The translations under genes and the position numbers were made by a program. Below, one piece after another: positions 1-5,351 of a DNA stretch of 5,351 nucleotides (the stretch's first letter is position 1; each line of letters starts with the position of its first letter). Under the pieces are notes generated by a model, which had not been told where the DNA came from, searched no databases, and saw nothing but the letters and a program-made list of their open reading frames with translations. Location of the stretch: NCBI GenBank assembly GCA_003487005.1, contig DNFG01000410.1:1-5351 (forward strand), written 5' to 3'. Origin of the DNA: Bryobacterales bacterium (GTDB lineage: Bacteria; Acidobacteriota; Terriglobia; Bryobacterales; Bryobacteraceae).

Positions 1-17
1 CGACGCTCTTCCGATCT
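1..17 (+). other. Illumina adapter remnant at contig end (artefact)
   Basis: The first 17 bases, CGACGCTCTTCCGATCT, are identical to the 3' end of the standard Illumina read-1 (TruSeq universal) adapter, and genomic sequence starts directly after the terminal T. The nusB reading frame on the minus strand is a clean family match up to base 18 and then turns into adapter-encoded residues. This is untrimmed library sequence at the end of an assembled contig, not part of the genome. It also means that position 18 is a true contig edge. Confidence 0.96.
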
Positions 18-320
18 ATAAATCGCCATGCGCAGGATGTTGCGGTCGACCGCGGGCATTCGCTCCAGACGCCAGTTTTCCGCGCGTTTGGCGATGTACT
101 CATCGAGAGTATCGACCTGGGCCGAGGTTCCGCGAACCAGTGACTCCATGAACGGATCGTGGGTTGTCGGCGGCGGCGCCTCGTCGCGCTCTTCTTCGAA
201 CTCGGCGCCGGCCAGTTCGGCGTAGAACTGCGCGATGGCATCCTCCGGCGTGGACTTGCGCTGGTCCCACAGAAACAGAACCTGCAGAGCGCGTTGGCGG
301 GACTTTCTTCGTGCGGGCAT
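18..320 (-). CDS. nusB: NusB transcription antitermination factor, 3' end missing at contig edge
   Basis: NusB binds boxA RNA together with S10 (NusE) and joins the antitermination complex that keeps RNA polymerase processive through rRNA operons. Reading the minus strand from ATG at 320-318 gives 101 residues. They begin MPARRKSRQRALQVLFLWDQ, the basic N-terminus plus first helix typical of NusB, where E. coli has an Arg-rich start followed by AVQALYSW. They end NW-RLERMPAVDRNILRMAIY (residues about 83-101), the conserved segment matching the family pattern W-x-x-x-R-x-x-x-x-D-R-x-I-L-R-x-A. About 40 C-terminal residues of a typical 140-residue NusB are missing because the contig ends in adapter sequence. 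The gene lies 19 nt downstream of ribH on the same strand, the common ribH-nusB arrangement, so co-transcription is likely. The only Shine-Dalgarno-like stretch, GGAAGG, is 13 nt from the ATG and inside a hairpin. Confidence 0.93.
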
Positions 321-321
321 C

Positions 322-340
322 GGGAAGTACCAGCCTTCCC
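322..340 (-). promoter_or_regulatory. Hairpin over the nusB ribosome-binding region
   Basis: On the minus strand the ribH-nusB junction reads GGGAAG, a 7-nt loop (GCTGGTA), then CTTCCC. This is a perfect 6-bp inverted repeat. Its first G is the last base of the ribH TAG stop, and it ends two bases before the nusB ATG. The left arm contains the only Shine-Dalgarno-like run (GGAAGG). A ribosome finishing ribH would melt this stem, so translational coupling of nusB to ribH is a reasonable inference. There is no U-tract, so it does not look like a terminator. Confidence 0.5.
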
Positions 341-816
341 TAGTTCGAACGCAATCCGCGGAGCAGATTGGCCATCTCGATCGCGGTCATCGCCGCGTCG
401 AACCCCTTGTTCCCGCTCTTCGCTCCGGCCCGGTCGATCGCCTGCTCCAGCGTGTTGGTGGTCAGGACCCCGAAGGCCACCGGAACGCCCGCCTGCATCG
501 ACGCCTGTGCGATGCCTTTCGCTGCTTCGTTCGCCACGTAGTCGAAGTGCGGCGTGTCGCCGCGGATCACCGCCCCGAGGCAGATGATCGCGTCGTGGCG
601 CTGCAGTTTCGCCAGTTCGCCCACCACGAGCGGCATCTCCCAGGAGCCCGGCACCTTGACGATCTCGATGTCGGCCTCCGCCGCGCCCGAACGCGCGAGA
701 GCATCCAGCGCCCCGCCGACCAGACGCTCGGTGATGAAGCTGTTGAACCGGCTGGTGACGATCGCGAACTTCAGCCCTTTCGCGTCGAGTGATCCTTCAA
801 AGGTTTTGTGCGGCAT
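340..816 (-). CDS. ribH: 6,7-dimethyl-8-ribityllumazine synthase (riboflavin biosynthesis)
   Basis: This enzyme condenses 5-amino-6-ribitylamino-uracil with 3,4-dihydroxy-2-butanone 4-phosphate to form lumazine, the penultimate step of riboflavin synthesis. It is cytosolic and usually forms pentamers or 60-mer capsids. The 158-residue protein is full family length. Visible signatures are SRFNSFIT (22-29, with Phe24 at the substrate pyrimidine site), VPGSWEMP (55-62), [14 protein letters not shown] (81-94, with His90 as the expected catalytic histidine), [17 protein letters not shown] (115-131, with Arg129 as the expected phosphate ligand) and SGNKG (134-138). The ATG at 816-814 gives the usual N-terminus, an [14 protein letters not shown] segment. 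No clear Shine-Dalgarno sequence precedes it. nusB follows after 19 nt and lepA is divergent. No FMN riboswitch fits in the 58-bp upstream gap, so regulation by that route is not seen here. Confidence 0.97.
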   Translation of the reverse strand: MPHKTFEGSLDAKGLKFAIVTSRFNSFITERLVGGALDALARSGAAEADIEIVKVPGSWEMPLVVGELAKLQRHDAIICLGAVIRGDTPHFDYVANEAAKGIAQASMQAGVPVAFGVLTTNTLEQAIDRAGAKSGNKGFDAAMTAIEMANLLRGLRSN

Positions 817-819
817 ATG

Positions 820-828
820 TGGGATAAT
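820..828 (+). promoter_or_regulatory. Extended -10 promoter candidate for lepA
   Basis: The sequence TGG-GATAAT gives a TGn extension plus a hexamer matching TATAAT at five of six positions. It lies 46 bp upstream of the lepA ATG, inside the short ribH/lepA divergent gap. No good -35 hexamer sits 16-18 bp upstream (the bases there are around AAAGGTT), which an extended -10 can tolerate. A start near 835 would give a leader of about 40 nt. The upstream half overlaps the first codons of ribH. Confidence 0.5.
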
Positions 829-829
829 C
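824..829 (-). promoter_or_regulatory. Possible -10 element for ribH-nusB, overlapping the lepA -10
   Basis: Read on the minus strand the same bases give GATTAT, four of six matches to TATAAT, with the last base 7 nt before the ribH ATG. If used, transcription would begin at or next to the ATG, giving a leaderless ribH message, which fits the lack of a Shine-Dalgarno site. The hexamer is weak and no -35 was recognised, so ribH could equally be transcribed from within the lepA coding region. Confidence 0.25.
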
Positions 830-874
830 TTCTGTAGAGCCTTTCCCCCGGCGCTACTGCCTTCATTTTACAGC

Positions 875-2686
<1,812 letters not shown>

Positions 2687-2687
2687 C

Positions 2688-2722
2688 GCGCGGGGCGGGG
2701 GGGCTGCGGCTTTTGCCCGCGC
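2688..2722 (+). terminator. Weak GC hairpin after lepA, doubtful terminator
   Basis: Just after the lepA TAG, GCGCGGG (2688-2694) can pair with CCCGCGC (2716-2722), a 7-bp all-GC stem around a 21-nt loop that contains a run of seven G. There is no U-tract after the right arm, because the four T lie inside the loop. It could slow polymerase, but it is not a canonical intrinsic terminator. Readthrough from lepA into the next gene is therefore possible. Confidence 0.2.
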
Positions 2723-2742
2723 CTGTCAACGGATCAACGAAG

Positions 2743-3615
2743 ATGGCGTACTTCCTCTTTGTCGATGAGAGCGGCACCGACGGTCGCGAGTCCCCATATA
2801 TGGTCCTGGGTGGTCTGGCGGTCAAGGATTCAGACTTGTGGGCGTTGGTCTGCGAGTTGGTCGACCTCGAGGTCGAGCTCTTTGGCATCCGTTACCACGA
2901 ATGCGGCGAGGAGATCAAAGGCAGAAAATTCTTGTCGGCGAAGACATTCCGCAAGGCGGCGCAGTCCCCAGACATGGCGGTGGAGGTCCGCCGTCGGCTC
3001 GCCTCCGCCTGTCTGCTCAATGGCGCACTGAATCCTCAGGGGATTAATGCGCTTGCCCAGGCAAAACTTGCTTACGTGCAGCGCGCCCTTCAAGTGAGCT
3101 CGCGCTACAACTGCAAAGTCTTTGCCTCGATCGTTGATCGTCGAGCGCCAGCACCGGCGCCAGACTACCTCAGAAAAGACTACAGCTATCTGCTCGAGCG
3201 GTTGTTCTACTTCCTGGAAGAACAGGGGCGGGATCAGGTCGGACTGGTGGTCTTCGACGAACTGGAGCGGCAGCAGAGCCGCCGCCTGATCAACGCGATG
3301 GAGGACTACTTCCGTGAGACTCATCGGGGGAGGCTCCGGGCCAGCCAGGTGATTCCGCAGCCCTTCTTCGTGCATAGCGAACTCACGACGGGAATCCAAC
3401 TCGCGGATTTGGCCTGCTACATTCTGAACTGGGGTTTCCGGTTGCCGTCCATGGTAGCCCCGGCAAGGGCCGATCTACGCTCTTTCGCCAACCAGATAGC
3501 CCAACTCCGGCACAGGACAACCCGCAGAACTCCTGGAGGAATGGACTTTCCCGTGTGGAGCATTGCCCACATCAACGATCTCCGTCCGAGGCAGGAGCGA
3601 ACTGTCAGGGAATAG
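2743..3615 (+). CDS. DUF3800 domain protein, function unknown
   Basis: The 290-residue protein has the hallmarks of DUF3800: an N-terminal hydrophobic strand followed by VDESG (7-11), an H-x-C-x-x-EIKG segment (52-60), a second strand ending in acidic residues, GLVVFDELE (167-175), and the C-terminal GIQLADLACYIL (217-228). The conserved acids Asp8, Glu58, Asp172 and Asp222 lie in an order that resembles RNase H-like nuclease active sites. That is my inference, and no biochemical role is established that I can name. There is no signal peptide or membrane segment, so it is probably cytosolic. Start: ATG at 2743 puts the first strand directly at the N-terminus, as in the family. The frame is open further upstream but overlaps lepA. 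The ribosome site is poor (GGA about 9 nt upstream). The gene stands alone between lepA and a convergent membrane protein gene, with no toxin, helicase or methylase partner. Codon choice looks slightly less GC-biased than lepA, hinting at later acquisition. Confidence 0.85.
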   Translation: MAYFLFVDESGTDGRESPYMVLGGLAVKDSDLWALVCELVDLEVELFGIRYHECGEEIKGRKFLSAKTFRKAAQSPDMAVEVRRRLASACLLNGALNPQGINALAQAKLAYVQRALQVSSRYNCKVFASIVDRRAPAPAPDYLRKDYSYLLERLFYFLEEQGRDQVGLVVFDELERQQSRRLINAMEDYFRETHRGRLRASQVIPQPFFVHSELTTGIQLADLACYILNWGFRLPSMVAPARADLRSFANQIAQLRHRTTRRTPGGMDFPVWSIAHINDLRPRQERTVRE

Positions 3616-3649
3616 AAAAAGGCAGTGGAGCCGAAGCCCCAAAGCCTCC
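3616..3649 (-). terminator. Rho-independent terminator with UUCG tetraloop for the acyltransferase gene
   Basis: On the minus strand, GGGGC-TTCG-GCTCC (3640-3627) forms a 5-bp stem with one G-U pair capped by a stable UUCG tetraloop. GGAGGC (3649-3644) can pair with GCCTTT (3623-3618) to form a lower stem across a small internal loop. Five T follow the GCC (3620-3616). It lies about 50 nt after the stop codon of the minus-strand membrane protein gene. Its U-tract touches the stop codon of the convergent DUF3800 gene. On the plus strand the G-U pair becomes an A-C mismatch and no T-tract follows, so it appears to act in one direction only. Confidence 0.8.
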
Positions 3650-3700
3650 ATTCATAGTGTAGCACCGGCAGTCAAGACTCCCGGATGCGAACTGCACCCC

Positions 3701-4804
3701 CTAAATCTTGAAGAAAATCCGCCGCTGGTACAGCCAGTAGCAGATCCACCACAGACCCAGCAGCACCAGCGCCTGATGCGGAATCGCGCCCGCCGGTCCC
3801 AATCCCTCAAACCGCTGCGTGAACCCCGCCAGCCCCCGGTTCAGCCAGCCACTGATCCCGATCTGCCCCAGCGAATACACGAAAATCGAATTCATCCCCA
3901 ATACCAGGAAGGGAAACGTCCATTTCTTCACGCCCCGCACTTCCACGATCCAGTAAAACGCCATGAGCATCACCAGTACCCAACCCGTGCTGAAGAAGGT
4001 GAACGAGGCCGTCCACAGCCGTTTCACCATCGGATTAAATGGCTCCAGCGCCAGTCCCAGAGCGAAGCACGCCACCGCCGCCACCGCGAAAATCCGCAAT
4101 TTCTGCCAGTGCGTCCGTTCCGTCCGGACTAGCAGGCCCGCCCAGCAGCCGAACAGGATGGTCACGGCATTCCCAATGAAGTTGATGGTCGTGTAGTGGC
4201 CGGAGTAGTTGTACCCGAGCACCCGCAGGTCCACCACGGCGCCGATATTGTCCGTCTTGGACCACGGCCCGTCCGTCCCCGGAAACGCCACGAACAGCGC
4301 CCAGAAGCCCGCCAGCATCAGAAACGCCACCACGGCCTGCATCCGGAATTTCAATTGCAATATGAAGTAGCACGCCAGATAACCGAACGCGATCTGGCAC
4401 AGCACATTGATGAATTGCAGCTTCAGTTCACCCGGCCGCGCGCCCCAGTTCGAGTAGATGTTGCTCAGCACCACCAGCATGAACGCGCGCCACGCCACGT
4501 GCCGGAACACCTGCGCCTGCGAGGCCCCCTCCTTCTTCCGCCGCGCCATCGCGAACGGCATCGCCATGCCCACCATGAACGTAAATGCCGGCTGAATCAG
4601 ATCCCAGAACGTGCATCCCTCCCAGGAGACATGCTCCACCTGATACGCCAGCCATTGCCACCCCGGATAGGCTTCGAGCGAGGAGAACCCGAAGCCGTTC
4701 GACACCAGCATCAGCATGATGAACCCGCGGTAGGCGTCGAGACTCACCAGACGGCCCGCGCCCGGCGCCGCCATCGGCTCCGCCAATGATGCTTGTGACT
4801 GCAC
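3701..4804 (-). CDS. HGSNAT/DUF5009-family membrane acyltransferase (COG4299-like)
   Basis: This is a polytopic inner-membrane protein of 367 residues related to the catalytic part of heparan-alpha-glucosaminide N-acetyltransferase, which moves acetyl groups across a membrane onto an amino sugar. The bacterial substrate is unknown, probably an envelope or degraded glycan. Signatures are RLVSLDAYRGFIM (18-30), H-V-S-W-E-G followed by DLIQPAFTFMVGMAMP (58-83, with His58 as the likely catalytic histidine), YTTINFIGNAVTILFGCWAG (204-223), NPMVKRLWTASFTFFSTGW (257-275) and a final W-W-I-C-Y-W-L-Y helix. I count about ten hydrophobic segments. I chose GTG at 4804 because GGGAGG ends 7 nt before it. 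The in-frame ATG 15 nt upstream (4819) would place that Shine-Dalgarno site inside the gene. Open frame further upstream only shadows the VWFA gene. It follows that gene by 50 nt on the same strand, has its own possible -10 box, and ends at a strong terminator. Confidence 0.88.
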   Translation of the reverse strand: MQSQASLAEPMAAPGAGRLVSLDAYRGFIMLMLVSNGFGFSSLEAYPGWQWLAYQVEHVSWEGCTFWDLIQPAFTFMVGMAMPFAMARRKKEGASQAQVFRHVAWRAFMLVVLSNIYSNWGARPGELKLQFINVLCQIAFGYLACYFILQLKFRMQAVVAFLMLAGFWALFVAFPGTDGPWSKTDNIGAVVDLRVLGYNYSGHYTTINFIGNAVTILFGCWAGLLVRTERTHWQKLRIFAVAAVACFALGLALEPFNPMVKRLWTASFTFFSTGWVLVMLMAFYWIVEVRGVKKWTFPFLVLGMNSIFVYSLGQIGISGWLNRGLAGFTQRFEGLGPAGAIPHQALVLLGLWWICYWLYQRRIFFKI

Positions 4805-4811
4805 GAAACTA

Positions 4812-4817
4812 CCTCCC
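4812..4817 (-). promoter_or_regulatory. Shine-Dalgarno site that fixes a GTG start
   Basis: GGGAGG on the minus strand is followed by a 7-nt spacer (TAGTTTC) and then GTG in the reading frame of the membrane acyltransferase. This near-perfect site and spacing favour GTG at 4804-4802 over the in-frame ATG at 4819-4817, which overlaps the first G of the site and has only GC-rich sequence upstream. Confidence 0.8.
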
Positions 4818-4820
4818 ATC

Positions 4821-4834
4821 GCGCCCGCGGGCGC
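4821..4834. repeat. Perfect 14-bp palindrome in the acyltransferase leader
   Basis: GCGCCCGCGGGCGC equals its own reverse complement. It sits between the candidate -10 box (4850-4845) and the Shine-Dalgarno site (4817-4812), so it would lie in the 5' leader. As RNA it can form a 5-bp stem with a CGCG loop just upstream of the ribosome site. As DNA it could be an operator. There is no T-tract for a terminator. GC-rich palindromes of this size can arise by chance. Confidence 0.5.
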
Positions 4835-4844
4835 GGTCTCTGCG

Positions 4845-4850
4845 ATTGTA
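4845..4850 (-). promoter_or_regulatory. Candidate -10 box for the acyltransferase gene
   Basis: TACAAT on the minus strand matches TATAAT at five of six positions in an otherwise very GC-rich region. It lies between the VWFA stop codon and the acyltransferase start, 40 nt before the GTG. No acceptable -35 hexamer is found 16-18 bp upstream (the bases are mostly G), and a TG pair sits one base too close for an extended -10. The promoter is plausible, not firm. Confidence 0.35.
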
Positions 4851-4854
4851 CACC

Positions 4855-5351
4855 CTAACGCCCGTTCACCCCCGCCGCGCGATACCCGGCCCTCGCCCGG
4901 ACTTCCGCCCTCCGGTACTTCCGGCGCGCCCCTTCGGCCAGTTCCACCTCCAACGTCCGCCATTCCCCCGCCGCTGCCTCCGGCGCCCGGTACCCCAGCC
5001 CATACCGCAACCGGATCCGCTCCAGCATCTCGCGCAACCGCTCCGGTTTGTCCGCCCGCAGCACGTCTCCGCCCGACTCCCGCGCCAGCAGGAACACGTC
5101 GTTGAACGTGTAGTCCGGGTTCATCGTCACGCCCGGGCGTGGCGGCGCGGGCGGCTTCGCGTCCTTCGTGACGATCGCATTCAGCACCGCGTTCACCTCC
5201 TCCATCGCCCGCAGCACCGCCTCGTCCGGGGCCAGTTCGTTCAGCCCGCCATTGTCCGTCAACACCACCAGCGCCCGCCTGCCGGCGAAGGGCGGCAGTC
5301 CCTTGAGATACTCGCACGCCGCCAGCAGCGCCTCGTTCATCGCTGTCCCGG
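4855..5351 (-). CDS. VWFA-related Acidobacterial-type protein, C-terminal part only
   Basis: The minus strand holds the last 164 residues of a protein whose start lies beyond the window. The visible part begins GTAMNEALLAACEYL, the helix after the metal-site (MIDAS) threonine of a von Willebrand A fold. RRALVVLTDNGG follows, a beta-strand ending in the MIDAS-type aspartate. Next comes a Pro-rich insertion (AKPPAPPRPG), then LLARESGGDVLRAD and LREMLERIRLRYGLGYRAP. It ends with GEWRTLEVEL and RRAEVRARAGYRAAG, matching the R-x-R-x-GY end of the 'VWFA-related Acidobacterial domain' family. Proteins of this family are often exported, but no signal peptide can be checked here. Their role is not established; metal-dependent protein binding is the usual guess. 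The methionine at 5340 is internal because homologous sequence continues upstream of it. The gene ends with TAG at 4857-4855, 50 nt before the acyltransferase on the same strand. Confidence 0.85.
   Translation of the reverse strand, partial: GTAMNEALLAACEYLKGLPPFAGRRALVVLTDNGGLNELAPDEAVLRAMEEVNAVLNAIVTKDAKPPAPPRPGVTMNPDYTFNDVFLLARESGGDVLRADKPERLREMLERIRLRYGLGYRAPEAAAGEWRTLEVELAEGARRKYRRAEVRARAGYRAAGVNGR

Noticed and set aside
554..874. 107-codon N-terminal extension of lepA
   Set aside because: It is antisense to ribH, has no similarity to LepA, and the family's conserved N-terminus starts at the ATG at 875.
2692..2703. G-quadruplex in the GGGGCGGGGGGG run
   Set aside because: Only three G-tracts of three lie close together. 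A fourth is too far away for the usual motif.
3668..3694. GCAGT/ACTGC inverted repeat in the convergent gap
   Set aside because: It is a 5-bp stem with a loop of about 17 nt and no T-tract, within chance expectation.
3563..4132. Plus-strand open frame across the DUF3800 end and the acyltransferase gene
   Set aside because: It is antisense to the membrane protein, rich in Pro/Arg/His/Gln, and crosses the terminator. It is a shadow frame.
4196..4789. Plus-strand open frame opposite the acyltransferase
   Set aside because: It is an Arg/His/Gln-rich antisense shadow of hydrophobic membrane-helix codons with no domain or ribosome site.
4805..5317. N-terminal extension of the membrane acyltransferase into the VWFA region
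   Set aside because: The residues are Gly/Ala/Arg-rich and out of frame with the well-matching VWFA C-terminus. A strong Shine-Dalgarno site marks a start at 4804.

Overview
This 5.35 kb, GC-rich window looks like the end of a short-read, probably metagenomic, contig from an Acidobacteriota member, perhaps near Solibacter/Bryobacterales. The lineage call rests mainly on the last gene, whose von Willebrand A type C-terminus resembles the 'VWFA-related Acidobacterial domain' family. The high GC and the HGSNAT/DUF5009-type acyltransferase beside it fit but do not prove it. The first 17 bases are not biological: they match the 3' end of the standard Illumina read-1 adapter, so the contig begins at an untrimmed read and the first gene is cut there.

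Layout. Minus strand, positions 18-816: ribH (lumazine synthase, riboflavin pathway) followed by the first 101 codons of nusB (transcription antitermination). The gap between them is 19 nt and contains a perfect 6-bp hairpin. A 58-bp divergent region separates ribH from lepA. It holds an extended -10 element that reads as a -10-like hexamer on both strands. Plus strand, 875-2686: complete lepA (elongation factor 4, 603 aa). Plus strand, 2743-3615: a DUF3800-type protein of unknown function (290 aa). Minus strand, 3701-4804: a polytopic membrane protein of the HGSNAT/DUF5009 (COG4299-like) acyltransferase family, with a GTG start set by a strong Shine-Dalgarno site. It is followed by a UUCG-tetraloop Rho-independent terminator that abuts the stop codon of the convergent DUF3800 gene. 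Minus strand, 4855 to the window end: the C-terminal 164 residues of a VWFA-domain protein, truncated by the window edge.

How the parts relate. ribH-nusB is a common bacterial pairing and lepA is a core translation factor, so the left half is conserved housekeeping. The right half is accessory or lineage-specific: the DUF3800 gene stands alone, and the acyltransferase follows the VWFA gene on the same strand after 50 nt but has its own possible -10 box. No gene-free stretch exceeds 300 bases. I see no tRNA, rRNA, CRISPR array, transposase or attachment site, and no convincing undescribed multi-gene system. The least understood item is the stand-alone DUF3800 protein.
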